Both the position numbers and the translations under genes were made by a program. The notes beneath the pieces were generated by a model. The model made no database searches. It saw only the letters and a list, made by a program, of their open reading frames with translations, and was not told the origin of the DNA. Shown here in pieces: positions 22,340-31,675 of a DNA stretch of 64,000 bases (the stretch's first letter is position 1; every line of letters starts with the position of its first letter). Source of the DNA: Hyphomicrobium sp. (GTDB lineage: Bacteria; Pseudomonadota; Alphaproteobacteria; Rhizobiales; Hyphomicrobiaceae); contig RXJH01000010.1 in the NCBI GenBank assembly GCA_003987725.1, positions 1 to 64,000 of the forward strand, given 5' to 3'.

Positions 22340-22391
22340 GACAAATCTTTGAGCTGCCGCATCACAAGTGGCGCCGCGGGGGGAAACACGC

Positions 22392-24047
22392 ATGTGGTCA
22401 CAAGTTTACGATCCATTTCACAATATGATCCTGTCGGCCGCGGTCGCGTCGGCCCCGGTTCTGGTGCTGCTGGGCGCCATCGGAATTTTTGAGGTCCGCG
22501 CCCATATCGCGGCTATCTTGGGACTGGCAGCTGCTCTTGCGGTTGCGACTATAGCCTACGGTATGCCGCCCCAGATGGCGGGGATGGCCGCAGTCTACGG
22601 AGCAGCCTTCGGCTTGCTTCCGATTGGCTGGATAATTCTCAACGTCATCTTCCTCTATCAACTAGCCAGCGCAAAGGGAGAGTTCGACGTTTTGCAGCGA
22701 TCGATCGGTGCAGTCAGCTCCGATCGGCGTCTTCAGTTACTCTTCATCGCCTTTTCGCTCGGTTCATTCTTCGAAGGGGCTGCGGGCTTTGGAACACCTG
22801 TAGCCGTGACGGCCGCCATGCTGATTGGGCTGGGGTTCTCGCCACTTTCTGCATCCGGGCTTTCCCTGATCGCAAATACTGCACCGGTAGCATTTGGTGC
22901 TCTTGGCACGCCGGTCGTCGCGTTGGCCGCTGTTTCTGGCCTCGATCTTCACGACCTTAGCGCCATGATTGGTCGCCAGCTAACTCCCTTCTCGATTCTC
23001 GTGCCGTTCTGGTTGGTCTGGGCGTTCGTGGGTTGGCGAAAAATGCTTGAGGTTTGGCCACCAATCCTCGTCGCAGGAGTCGCCTTCGCAATCCCGCAAT
23101 TCTTGGTCTCAAATTTTCACGGCCCTTGGCTCGTGAATATCGTCGCCGCTATCTCTTCTATGTCCTGTCTTGCCTTGTTCCTGAGGATTTGGCAGCCGGC
23201 ACACCCCATGACAGAGGTCCCTGGCGAAAAGAAGGGTGGGACTGCACGGGACACCACAGCTGCTGTTGCTCCCCAAGACTCCTTCATAGCCGTACGGCGG
23301 GCCTGGACACCGTGGGTCATTCTGGCGACCTTCGTATTTCTCTGGGGGGTTCCACAAGTTCGGGCGGCGCTTGATGGGCTGTGGTTGCTCAAACTGCCGA
23401 TTTTCGGTCTTAACGATCTGGTTCAGAAGATGCCGCCCGTGACGCCGGCCCCGCATCCCGAGAGCGCAATATACAATCTCAATGTCTTATCGGCGACGGG
23501 AACAGGCATTCTCGTGGCCGCAATCGTTTCGGGCTTCTATCTCGGCTATGGCGCGACCGGGCTCGTCCGCATGTATGGGCGAGCAATCTACTCCGTGCGT
23601 TTTTCGCTTCTCACCATCTCCTGCATGATGGCCGTCGGGTTCATTACTCGTTACTCCGGCACGGACGCCACACTAGGCTTGGCCTTGGCGAGCACCGGCA
23701 GTGCTTATCCATTTTTTGGCACGCTGATTGGATGGCTCGGCGTCGCCGTCACAGGCTCAGACACCTCCTCCAACGTGTTGTTCGGCGGCTTGCAAAGAGT
23801 CACCGCGGAGCAGCTTGGGATCAATCCGCTGCTCATGGTTGCTGCCAATAGTTCGGGTGGTGTGATGGGCAAGATGATCGATGCGCAATCTCTCGTCGTC
23901 GCATCGACGGCAACGCGGTGGTACGGACACGAGGGGGCTATTCTCCGCTTCGTATTTTTCCATTCCATCGCTCTAGCCGTCCTCGTCGGACTACTCGTTC
24001 TGGGCCAGGCAACCGTCTGGCCACTCACCTTGACAGTCCTGAAATGA
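22392..24047 (+). CDS. lctP: L-lactate / glycolate permease family transporter
   Basis: LctP-family symporter with about 12-14 hydrophobic segments across 551 residues. Family hallmarks are the N-terminal [55 protein letters not shown], and near the C-terminus [22 protein letters not shown]. The family includes lactate permeases (LldP) and the glycolate permease GlcA, and the two cannot be told apart by eye. A glycolate oxidase operon in the same window makes glycolate a real alternative substrate. The ATG at 22392 fits the family N-terminus; an ATG eight codons upstream is less likely. First gene of lctP-iorA-iorB-lldD. Confidence 0.9.
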   Translation: MWSQVYDPFHNMILSAAVASAPVLVLLGAIGIFEVRAHIAAILGLAAALAVATIAYGMPPQMAGMAAVYGAAFGLLPIGWIILNVIFLYQLASAKGEFDVLQRSIGAVSSDRRLQLLFIAFSLGSFFEGAAGFGTPVAVTAAMLIGLGFSPLSASGLSLIANTAPVAFGALGTPVVALAAVSGLDLHDLSAMIGRQLTPFSILVPFWLVWAFVGWRKMLEVWPPILVAGVAFAIPQFLVSNFHGPWLVNIVAAISSMSCLALFLRIWQPAHPMTEVPGEKKGGTARDTTAAVAPQDSFIAVRRAWTPWVILATFVFLWGVPQVRAALDGLWLLKLPIFGLNDLVQKMPPVTPAPHPESAIYNLNVLSATGTGILVAAIVSGFYLGYGATGLVRMYGRAIYSVRFSLLTISCMMAVGFITRYSGTDATLGLALASTGSAYPFFGTLIGWLGVAVTGSDTSSNVLFGGLQRVTAEQLGINPLLMVAANSSGGVMGKMIDAQSLVVASTATRWYGHEGAILRFVFFHSIALAVLVGLLVLGQATVWPLTLTVLK

Positions 24048-24087
24048 AAAAATCGGCCACTTAACCAGAGGAAAGGAGCGTCTCACC

Positions 24088-24540
24088 ATGCCCACCATAA
24101 GTATCAACGGCGAGAACAAAAACTTCAGCGGCGATCCCGACATGCCGCTGCTCTGGTTCGTAAGAGACGGGCTAAATCTTACGGGTACGAAATTTGGCTG
24201 CGGCGCTGGTGTTTGCGGCGCCTGCACCGTGCACGTCGACGGCGTCGCCGTGAGGTCCTGCCAAACCACGGTCGGGCAGGCGTTGGGTAAGACGGTCACC
24301 ACGATAGAGGGGCTGAGCACCACCGGCGACCACCCGGTGCAACGGGCGTGGCGGCAGTTGAACGTCCCGCAGTGTGGCTTCTGTCAAGCCGGTCAGATCA
24401 TGCAGGCGGCCGCGCTTATCGCCAAGAACCCCGATCCGTCGGACGCCCAAATTGTCGAGGTGATGGACGGGAACATCTGCCGCTGCGGCTGTTATCAGCG
24501 CATTCACGAAGCCATTCGCCTTGCTGCGGGAGGAGTTTGA
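24088..24540 (+). CDS. iorA: Molybdenum hydroxylase small subunit, [2Fe-2S] (IorA-like)
   Basis: Electron-transfer subunit of a xanthine-oxidase-family enzyme. The N-terminal plant-type ferredoxin cluster uses Cys38, 43, 46 and 58 (CGAGVCGAC, then C). The C-terminal helical cluster uses Cys96, Cys99, Cys131 and Cys133 ([14 protein letters not shown]). 150 residues, the expected size for a separate small subunit. A GGAG precedes the ATG. The stop is two bases before the large-subunit start. No FAD-binding medium subunit is present, which is the IorAB arrangement, so electrons probably go to a cytochrome or quinone. Confidence 0.92.
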   Translation: MPTISINGENKNFSGDPDMPLLWFVRDGLNLTGTKFGCGAGVCGACTVHVDGVAVRSCQTTVGQALGKTVTTIEGLSTTGDHPVQRAWRQLNVPQCGFCQAGQIMQAAALIAKNPDPSDAQIVEVMDGNICRCGCYQRIHEAIRLAAGGV

Positions 24541-24542
24541 TC

Positions 24543-26900
24543 ATGCTTCAGTACTTCGAAAAAGAGCAGGAATCGGCGCCGAAGCTCCGCGCCCTCTCTG
24601 CCATCGCAAAAGTCGACCGCCGGTCGGTCCTCAATGGAATGTTCGCCGCGACGGGGATGCTCGTGTCGGTTCGCGTGTCACCGGCCGAGGCGCTGGAGCA
24701 TCTGGTGCCCTATCCGACGGGTGCCGCCGACATGCCGGACAAGACCGTGGCCGATCCTCATGTATTTGTCGCGATCGATCCCGACGGACTTGTGAGCATC
24801 GTTGCGCATCGTTCCGAGATGGGCACCGGCATCCGCACGAGCCTGCCGATGGTCATATGCGACGAGATGGGTGCTAATTGGGAGCGCGTCCGCATCGTCC
24901 AAGCGCCTGGAGACGAGCCGCGCTACGGCAACCAGGATACCGACGGCTCGCGCAGCACGCGTCACTTCATCCAGCCGATGCGTCAGTGCGGCGCCGCCAT
25001 GCGCCAGATGCTTGAGGCCGCGGCCGCCGCCAAGTGGGGCGTCGATGCCTCGCTTTGCCGCGCCAAGAATCATCAGGTGATCCTGCTCGGCAAAGATGGC
25101 TCGGAGACCTCTACTGCACTCGGCTTCGGAGACCTGGCCGCGGGCGCCATGGCGCTGCCCGTGCCGGCCCAGGACACGCTGCTGTACAAGACACCAAGCG
25201 AGTTCACGCTGATCGGCAAAGGCGCGACGCCGATCACGGACCTGCGCGCCATCACGATGGGCAAGGCCGGCTACGGCGCGGATGTCAGGCTGCCGGGTAT
25301 GAAATACGCGGTTATGTCCAGGCCCGTCGTGCTTGGCGGCAAAGTGAAAAAATATGACGCTGTGAAGGCGTTGAAAGTTCCCGGCGTCGAGGCGGTTCAC
25401 GAACTCGCCGGAAACGAAACAATTCCGCGTAAATTCGGAATTTTGGGCGGCATCGCGGTTGTTGGGAACTCGACATACGCGGCGATGCGAGGCCGGGACG
25501 CGCTCGAAATCGAATGGGATGATGGCCCGAATGTGAGTTACGACTCGGTCGCCTTCGACAAAGAGATGACGGCGACCGCGTCACAGCCGGGGAAGGTTAT
25601 CCGCAACCAGGGCGATCCCGACTCAGCCTTTGCCAACGCCAAAGAGATCTTCAGCGCCGACTACCATGCTCAGCACATGGTGCAGGCGCCGATGGAGCCG
25701 CTCGTTGCCGTGGCACGGATTGTCGACGGTAAAGCCGAAGTCTGGGCTCCCGCGCAAAGCCCTTATGGCGCACGCAAGGACATCGCGGCCGCGCTCAAAA
25801 TGCCCATCGAGAACGTGACGTTGCATGTCACCCTGCTCGGCGGCGGCTTCGGACGGAAATCGGCTTGGGACTTCATAATCGAGGCTGCGCTCGTCTCCCA
25901 GAAGCTCGGTGGGACGCCGGTGCTCATGCAGTGGACGCGCGAAGACGACATACGTCACGGTTACTACCACACGGTCTCGGTGGAGCGTATCGAGGCTGCG
26001 ATCGACGGTTCGGGCAAGGTCACTGGATGGCGCCACCGGACCGTCGCACCCTCGATCATCTCGACCTTCAAGGAAGACGACGGCTATTCGTTCCCGATCG
26101 AATACGGCATGGGATTCGTCAACACGCCTTTCGAGATCCCGAACGTGCGCTGCGAGAACGGGAAGGCGATGGCGCATACACGCATCGGCTGGTTCCGCTC
26201 CGTGTCGACCATTCCGCATACCTTTGCCGTGCAATCGGCCGTTGGCGAGCTCGCCCACAAGCTGGGACGCGACCCGAAGGACTTTCTGCTCGAGCTCATA
26301 GGGTCCGACCGCAAGCTCGATCCCAAGGCACTGGGCTTTCCCAACGATTTCTGGAACTACGGGGATCCCTATGATGCTTTTCCAATCGACACTGCGCGGT
26401 TGAAGAACGTCATCAATCTCGCTGCTGCCAAGGCAGGGTGGGGAAAGACCCTTCCGGAACGACAAGGTCTAGGCATCGCCGCGCATTGTGCGTGGTCGAG
26501 CTACGTTGCGACCGTGGTTCACGTTGCTATCGACGCCGATGGCAAGATCCGTATCCCCGAAGCAACGACAGCGATCGATTGCGGACTCTATATCAACCCA
26601 GAACGCATACGCGCTCAGTTGGAAGGGGCAGCAGTAATGGCCACGTCCAACACCTTCTACAGCGGGATTACCTTCAAGCGTGGCGCCGTTGAGCAGTCCA
26701 ACTTTACTGATTACAACGTCGCGCGCATGAGCAACTATCCCCAGAAGGTCAACGTGCATATCGTCGATGCGCCTGCCGGTACTCATACTGGCGGAGTGGG
26801 AGAACCCGGTGTCGCCCCCTTTGTCGGCGCGCTCTGCAATGCCATCTTTGCGGCCTCACAGAAGCGCGTGCGCAGCCTGCCCGCTGGTGACACGATCTAG
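24543..26900 (+). CDS. iorB: Molybdenum hydroxylase large subunit (IorB-like)
   Basis: Catalytic molybdopterin subunit of an isoquinoline 1-oxidoreductase-type enzyme, 785 residues. The N-terminus has a twin-arginine pattern (DRRSVLNGMFAATGMLVSV, Arg26-Arg27), suggesting Tat export. The moco-binding segments GGGFGRKSAWDF and, near the end, GGVGEPGVAPFVGAL are present; the last Glu is the catalytic base in this family. This group oxidises N-heterocycles or aldehydes with water as oxygen source. The real substrate is unknown; the operon with a permease and hydroxyacid dehydrogenase suggests a small aldehyde or acid. XdhC at 20.4 kb is its likely maturation factor. Confidence 0.88.
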   Translation: MLQYFEKEQESAPKLRALSAIAKVDRRSVLNGMFAATGMLVSVRVSPAEALEHLVPYPTGAADMPDKTVADPHVFVAIDPDGLVSIVAHRSEMGTGIRTSLPMVICDEMGANWERVRIVQAPGDEPRYGNQDTDGSRSTRHFIQPMRQCGAAMRQMLEAAAAAKWGVDASLCRAKNHQVILLGKDGSETSTALGFGDLAAGAMALPVPAQDTLLYKTPSEFTLIGKGATPITDLRAITMGKAGYGADVRLPGMKYAVMSRPVVLGGKVKKYDAVKALKVPGVEAVHELAGNETIPRKFGILGGIAVVGNSTYAAMRGRDALEIEWDDGPNVSYDSVAFDKEMTATASQPGKVIRNQGDPDSAFANAKEIFSADYHAQHMVQAPMEPLVAVARIVDGKAEVWAPAQSPYGARKDIAAALKMPIENVTLHVTLLGGGFGRKSAWDFIIEAALVSQKLGGTPVLMQWTREDDIRHGYYHTVSVERIEAAIDGSGKVTGWRHRTVAPSIISTFKEDDGYSFPIEYGMGFVNTPFEIPNVRCENGKAMAHTRIGWFRSVSTIPHTFAVQSAVGELAHKLGRDPKDFLLELIGSDRKLDPKALGFPNDFWNYGDPYDAFPIDTARLKNVINLAAAKAGWGKTLPERQGLGIAAHCAWSSYVATVVHVAIDADGKIRIPEATTAIDCGLYINPERIRAQLEGAAVMATSNTFYSGITFKRGAVEQSNFTDYNVARMSNYPQKVNVHIVDAPAGTHTGGVGEPGVAPFVGALCNAIFAASQKRVRSLPAGDTI

Positions 26901-26911
26901 CCATCCTGCTG

Positions 26912-26945
26912 TTGCGCCAGGGTTCCATTCGGAGCCCTGGCGCAA
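26912..26945. repeat. Intercistronic hairpin between iorB and lldD
   Basis: TTGCGCCAGGG (26912-26922) is the exact reverse complement of CCCTGGCGCAA (26935-26945), and TCC/GGA extend the stem into the loop. No T-run follows on the plus strand, so it is unlikely to be a full terminator. It may stabilise the upstream mRNA or reduce read-through into lldD. Confidence 0.7.
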
Positions 26946-26978
26946 AAAGCGCGAGGGGAGTGTTTAAAAGGAACGCAT

Positions 26979-28130
26979 GTGCGATTGGATAAATGCAGAA
27001 ACGTGGGGGACTTTCGGGCGTTGGCGAAAAGCCGGCTGCCCAGCCCCATCTTTCATTACATTGATGGCGCGGCAGACGATGAGATAACCTATCGTCGCAA
27101 CACGAGTGCCTTCGACCAATGCGACCTCGTTCCCAACGTGCTCGCTGGCCTCAATGGCGTCGACCTCTCCACGACGGTCATGGGTCAGAAACTGCAAATG
27201 CCGCTGTTTTGCGCTCCAACGGCGCTGCAGAGGTTGTTTCACCACGATGGCGAGCGGGCAGTTGCGAAGGCGGCGCAAAAGTTCGGCACCATGTTCGGCA
27301 TCTCGTCACTGGGCACCGTCAGCATTGAAGAGATCAGCTCGACGATCTCGACCCCGAAGCTCTTCCAGCTCTATTTTCATAAGGACAAGGGCCTCACCAA
27401 CAATATGATTGATCGGTGCATAGCCCAGAATTTCGAGGTTCTGGCGCTCACCGTCGATACCATTACGAGTGGCAACCGGGAGCGGGATATTCTGACCGGA
27501 TTTACCTCGCCACCGCGATTGACATTAAAGAGCCTGATGAGCTTCGCTTGGCATCCGCGGTGGGCCATCAACTATTTCACGCACGAGCGATTCCGCTTGC
27601 CGCAGCTCGATAGCTTCGTGAAGGAGGGGTCGAGCATATCAATCTCCGTCAGCGACTACTTCAATAAGATGCTCGACGAGACGATGTCCTGGAAGGACGC
27701 CGAAGACATCCGCAAAAGGTGGGGACGGCAATTTTGCCTGAAGGGAATCATGAGCGTCGCTGATGCCAGGCGGGCCGTCGACATCGGCGCAACCGCGATC
27801 ATGGTTTCCAACCATGGCGGTCGCCAGCTCGACGGATCGCGCAGCCCCTTCGATCAGCTCGCAGAGATCGTCGATGCGGTGGGCGACAAGATCGATGTCA
27901 TTTGCGACGGGGGAGTCACACGCGGCACGCATGTGCTCAAGGCTTTGTCGGTCGGAGCAAAGGCGTGCTCAGCGGGAAGGTTGTATCTCTACGCACTCGC
28001 CGCGGCTGGACAGGCCGGCGTCGAACGCGCGCTTTCTAATATGCGCTGCGAGATCGAGCGGGACATGAAATTGATGGGGTGCAAATCTATCGACGATCTT
28101 GGCCGCCACAATCTGCGCTGGCGGAGATAG
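26979..28130 (+). CDS. lldD: FMN-dependent alpha-hydroxyacid dehydrogenase (L-lactate dehydrogenase-like)
   Basis: TIM-barrel flavoenzyme that oxidises L-2-hydroxyacids to 2-oxoacids. It shows FHYIDGAADDE at the N-terminus, FQLYFHKD, the phosphate-binding GATAIMVSNHGGRQLDGS (active-site His and Arg) and CDGGVTRGTHVLKALSVGAKACSAGR. 383 residues from a GTG at 26979, preceded by AAAAGGAA; a nearby ATG is out of frame. With the lactate-type permease at the head of the operon the simplest substrate is L-lactate, giving pyruvate for the pyruvate dehydrogenase encoded next door. Glycolate or mandelate oxidases have the same fold. Confidence 0.88.
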   Translation: MRLDKCRNVGDFRALAKSRLPSPIFHYIDGAADDEITYRRNTSAFDQCDLVPNVLAGLNGVDLSTTVMGQKLQMPLFCAPTALQRLFHHDGERAVAKAAQKFGTMFGISSLGTVSIEEISSTISTPKLFQLYFHKDKGLTNNMIDRCIAQNFEVLALTVDTITSGNRERDILTGFTSPPRLTLKSLMSFAWHPRWAINYFTHERFRLPQLDSFVKEGSSISISVSDYFNKMLDETMSWKDAEDIRKRWGRQFCLKGIMSVADARRAVDIGATAIMVSNHGGRQLDGSRSPFDQLAEIVDAVGDKIDVICDGGVTRGTHVLKALSVGAKACSAGRLYLYALAAAGQAGVERALSNMRCEIERDMKLMGCKSIDDLGRHNLRWRR

Positions 28131-28333
28131 CGACTTGTCGTTCTGGTCCGACGAGTCGCTGCGTGCTGGCAAAAAAGTTCAGGTCTGGCTTCAACGAGGC
28201 CGCCCACCCAATCGCTCCAGCCGTCGATGCCGTCGCTAAGCCAATAGGCATTGCGATAACCCGAGGCTGCGCCAGGAATAGGGTCAGCACAAGAGTTGAG
28301 CGTTTCCACGGCCACGGCGCAGCGTTGAATGAT

Positions 28334-28903
28334 TTACGACTTGCTGGAAAACCAGGAGCACAGAAGACCTGCATCGTCGTCGGGAACGTCAACCTCAAAG
28401 TATTTGCAATAGAAATTGAGATGAGATGGAACGTCTCTATTCCCGAAGCGTCTTTTGCTTACCCAATTGCAATTTGCACAGACTCCGGCTCCACCGCTTT
28501 TCCTTCTAAAGTGCTTGATAAACACGCGGAGCGCATGTTCGAGATTCTGCAGATCCGCGTCTTCGAGAGCTTCGACTTCTCGAAAAAATGTCTCCAGAGG
28601 ATCGTGAGCAATCACGTCCTTGCCCTTGTCGGTCAGGTTGAAAATCGAGCTACGACCGTCATAACGCGCTGGCTGCTGCTCGAGATATTCTTCCTCAACA
28701 AGATGTTTTATGATTTGTGATGCGGTTCCCTGGCTAGTGGACTGATGAGCCGAGAAACAACCAACGTTCCTACTGCACGAGTTGGCATATGCGAAAAATC
28801 GCAACGCCAGCCACTGATTCCGGGATAAGCCCGTATTGCTTGACCCCGCCGACAAGAGGCGCCCAAGATGCAAAAGAAGATTGGTGATTTCGATCGCTTT
28901 CAT
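28334..28903 (-). CDS. MarR-family regulator with C-terminal cysteine cluster
   Basis: A winged helix-turn-helix domain (LSRNQWLALRFFAYAN, GTASQIIKHLVEEEYLEQQPARYDGRSSIFNLTDKGK) is followed by about 45 extra residues with four cysteines: CANC, then YCKYF, then LLCSWF. The tail looks like a metal or iron-sulfur site, as in some alphaproteobacterial MarR relatives. 189 residues from the ATG at 28903; a TTG five codons earlier is possible. It follows lpd directly and is probably the last gene of the aceE-aceF-lpd unit. It may sense redox or metal state and control that unit or the converging lctP operon. Confidence 0.8.
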   Translation of the reverse strand: MKAIEITNLLLHLGRLLSAGSSNTGLSRNQWLALRFFAYANSCSRNVGCFSAHQSTSQGTASQIIKHLVEEEYLEQQPARYDGRSSIFNLTDKGKDVIAHDPLETFFREVEALEDADLQNLEHALRVFIKHFRRKSGGAGVCANCNWVSKRRFGNRDVPSHLNFYCKYFEVDVPDDDAGLLCSWFSSKS

Positions 28904-28919
28904 GAGCCTCAAGCACAAT

Positions 28920-30350
28920 TTACCTGCGCTGTACCTGGCGTGGCATCAAGTCGGTGATCGTCCCCTCAAACATCTCAGCCGACTGAGCAATGCTCTCGGA
29001 CAGCGTCGGATGCGGGTGAATTGTGCCGGCGATGTCGGCGGCATCGGCCCCCATCTCGATAGCCAGCGCTATCTCAGCGATGAGATCACCTGCGTTCGAT
29101 CCTACGATCCCACCACCGAGCGTCCGGTGTGTCTCAGGATCGAAAAGCACCTTTGTCATTCCCTCGTCACGTCCGAGCGAGAGCGCTCGGCCGGAGGCGG
29201 CCCATGGGAAAATGCCCTTGCCGTAAGGCGTGCCCTTGGCGGTAGCCTCGGCCTCGGTCAAGCCGACCCAGGCCACTTCAGGGTCCGTATAGGCGACTGA
29301 CGGGATGACGCGGGCGTCGAACGCGGCATTGAGGCCCGAGGCGACCTCCGCAGCGACCTTGCCTTCGTGTACGGCTTTGTGAGCCAGCATCGGCTGGCCG
29401 ACGATATCTCCGATAGCGAATATGTGCGGGACGTTGGTGCGCATGCGATTATCGACGCGAATGTAGCCATGCGCATCGACGGCAACGCCGGCCGCTTCGA
29501 GGTTTAGCGTGCGGCCGTTCGGTACGCGGCCGACCGCGACCAGCATCTTGTCGAATGTCTGACTTTGGTGGGCGCCCTTGCTTTCAAAGGTTACGGTCAA
29601 CCCTGCGTCGCTTGACACGACCTTCGTCATCTTCGTCTCGAGACGGATGGCCTCGTAGCGCGCGACGATGCGTTTCATGAGCGGAGCGACAAGGTCACGA
29701 TCTGCGCCTGGGATGATCTGGTCCATGAGTTCGACCACGGTCACCTTACTGCCCAGCGCGTGGTAGACCGTTGCCATCTCAAGGCCGATGATGCCGCCGC
29801 CGACGACGAGAAGCCGCTGCGGAACATCTTGCAGATCAAGTGCCCCAGTGGAGTCCAGCACGCGGCTATCGCCTTGCGGCACGAACGGTAGTTGTGCGGG
29901 CTCGGAGCCCGCGGCAACTATCGCATGGGCGAAGGCGACGCGTTTGGTGGTCCCTTCGTGCACGACCTCTATCTCGCGCGGCGAGATAAAGCGGCCGACT
30001 CCGTTGATGACGGTGACCTTGCGTTGTTTGGCCAGCGCGGCGAGCCCAGAGGTAAGTTTTGATACGATGCCGCACTTCCAGCCGCGCAGCTTGTCTAGAT
30101 CTACGGGCGGGCGTGCGAAGCCAAGGCCGGCGTCAGCCATCTCTTGCGCCTCCTCCAGCACCTTGGCGGCATGCAGCAGCGCCTTGGAGGGAATGCAGCC
30201 CACATTTAGACACACACCGCCGAGTACTGGGGTGCGTTCGACAAGCACCACCTTCTTGCCTAGGTCGGCGGCACGGAATGCGGCGGTGTATCCGCCCGGA
30301 CCGGCGCCTAGAACGAGGATATCTGTTTGGAGATCAGGTGCTGAGGTCAT
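28920..30350 (-). CDS. lpdA: Dihydrolipoamide dehydrogenase (E3)
   Basis: Flavoprotein that reoxidises dihydrolipoyl groups with NAD. It shows the FAD dinucleotide fold GAGPGGYTAAFRAA, the redox disulfide Cys47/Cys52 in GGVCLNVGCIPSK, the NAD site VVGGGIIGLEMATVY and the C-terminal His-Glu dyad region in IAGTIHPHPTLSE. 476 residues. It begins six bases after the aceF stop, so it is E3 of the pyruvate dehydrogenase complex. It may also serve as L protein for the glycine cleavage system, as no other candidate is visible. Confidence 0.95.
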   Translation of the reverse strand: MTSAPDLQTDILVLGAGPGGYTAAFRAADLGKKVVLVERTPVLGGVCLNVGCIPSKALLHAAKVLEEAQEMADAGLGFARPPVDLDKLRGWKCGIVSKLTSGLAALAKQRKVTVINGVGRFISPREIEVVHEGTTKRVAFAHAIVAAGSEPAQLPFVPQGDSRVLDSTGALDLQDVPQRLLVVGGGIIGLEMATVYHALGSKVTVVELMDQIIPGADRDLVAPLMKRIVARYEAIRLETKMTKVVSSDAGLTVTFESKGAHQSQTFDKMLVAVGRVPNGRTLNLEAAGVAVDAHGYIRVDNRMRTNVPHIFAIGDIVGQPMLAHKAVHEGKVAAEVASGLNAAFDARVIPSVAYTDPEVAWVGLTEAEATAKGTPYGKGIFPWAASGRALSLGRDEGMTKVLFDPETHRTLGGGIVGSNAGDLIAEIALAIEMGADAADIAGTIHPHPTLSESIAQSAEMFEGTITDLMPRQVQRR

Positions 30351-30356
30351 GGGAAC

Positions 30357-31637
30357 CTAGAGAACGAGCTTGCGAACGTCGCCGAGAATCTCGGCAAGGC
30401 GACTGGTGAAGCGGGCGGCGAGCGCGCCATCGATCACGCGGTGATCGTACGACACGCACAACGGGAGCATCAGTCGGGGCGTGAAACTTTCCCCGTTCCA
30501 AACTGGCCGTATGGTCGCGCGCACGACACCGAGAATGGCGACCTCCGGCGCGTTGACGATCGGCGTGAAGTTGGTGCCGCCGATGCCACCCAGGCTTGAG
30601 ATAGAAAACGATCCGCCCTGGATATCCGATGGCGCAATTTTGCCCTCGCGCATGCGCTGCGAGGTCGTGGCAAGCTCCTGGCTGAGCTCGATGATGCGTT
30701 TGCGATCCACGTCCTTGATCACGGGCACCACAAGCCCGTCAGGAGTGTCTACCGCTACGCCTATGTTGTAATATTTCTTGAGTATGAGCGATCCGTCATC
30801 GGGCGCTAGCGAAGCATTGAACTCAGGGAACTGCTTCAACACCACCACGCTGGCCATCATCAGGAACGGCAGCATCGTTACGCGATAGCCCTTGATCTTC
30901 GCGTCGGCATCGAGCTGCTTCCGGTAGATTTCAAGGTCGGTGATGTCAGCCTCATCAGAGTGCGTCACGTGCGGGATGTTGAGCCAGGCGCGGTGCAGAT
31001 GCGGGCCTGATAGACGCTTCAGCCGCGTCATGGGTTGCACGGTGACTGGACCGAACTTGGTGAAATCCTGCTCGGGGATTTGGGGGACTGCCAAAGCGCT
31101 GCTTTGTGCCCTCCCGGCGCCGAGTGCAGCCTTAACGTCGTCTTTCGTGATGCGCCCCTTGTCGCCATTCCCTTTGATCTTGCTCAGATCGATATCCAAT
31201 TCGCGCGCGAGGCGCCGTATGGAAGGGCTCGCGTTGACGCCGCCGAAGTCGGTAAGCGCGGGGGGAGCGCTCGAACCAGAAGATTTCGCCGCCACCACAG
31301 ATTCAGTCGGTCGTTTCGCCTCTGGCGCGGGGGGAGGTGTCTTGGGACGCTCTGGATCACTGCTGTCGGTTGCCAGCGCCGCCGACCCTTCCGGTTCGAG
31401 CCGAAGGATCAGGCTGCCCTCGCTGACTTTGTCGCCAACGTTGATCAAGATCTCACTGACCTTGCCGGCGGAAGGACTCGGCACCTCCATGGCCGCTTTG
31501 TCGGATTCGAGTGCGATCAGCGGGTCTTCGGCCTTTACGGCGTCACCCTTTGCCACCAACACTTCAATCACGGGGACATCGGCAAAGTCGCCGATGTTGG
31601 GCACTCTCACTTCAATCATGGACATGCTTTTCTCCAC
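30357..31637 (-). CDS. aceF: Pyruvate dehydrogenase E2, dihydrolipoamide acetyltransferase
   Basis: Core subunit with a single N-terminal lipoyl domain (lipoyl Lys47 in ALESDKAAMEVPSP), a Pro/Ala-rich linker (about residues 90-135), an E1/E3-binding domain (ASPSIRRLARELDIDLSKIKGNGDKGRITKDDV) and the catalytic domain ending in CVSYDHRVIDGALAARF. 426 residues. Possible starts are 31637, 31625 and 31619; the family begins near MIEVRVPNIGD. It lies within 40-60 bases of aceE and six of lpd. Confidence 0.94.
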   Translation of the reverse strand: MEKSMSMIEVRVPNIGDFADVPVIEVLVAKGDAVKAEDPLIALESDKAAMEVPSPSAGKVSEILINVGDKVSEGSLILRLEPEGSAALATDSSDPERPKTPPPAPEAKRPTESVVAAKSSGSSAPPALTDFGGVNASPSIRRLARELDIDLSKIKGNGDKGRITKDDVKAALGAGRAQSSALAVPQIPEQDFTKFGPVTVQPMTRLKRLSGPHLHRAWLNIPHVTHSDEADITDLEIYRKQLDADAKIKGYRVTMLPFLMMASVVVLKQFPEFNASLAPDDGSLILKKYYNIGVAVDTPDGLVVPVIKDVDRKRIIELSQELATTSQRMREGKIAPSDIQGGSFSISSLGGIGGTNFTPIVNAPEVAILGVVRATIRPVWNGESFTPRLMLPLCVSYDHRVIDGALAARFTSRLAEILGDVRKLVL

Positions 31638-31675
31638 GCTGCCGTTCCAAGCAGCGGCTGCTGCTCACCAGCGAA

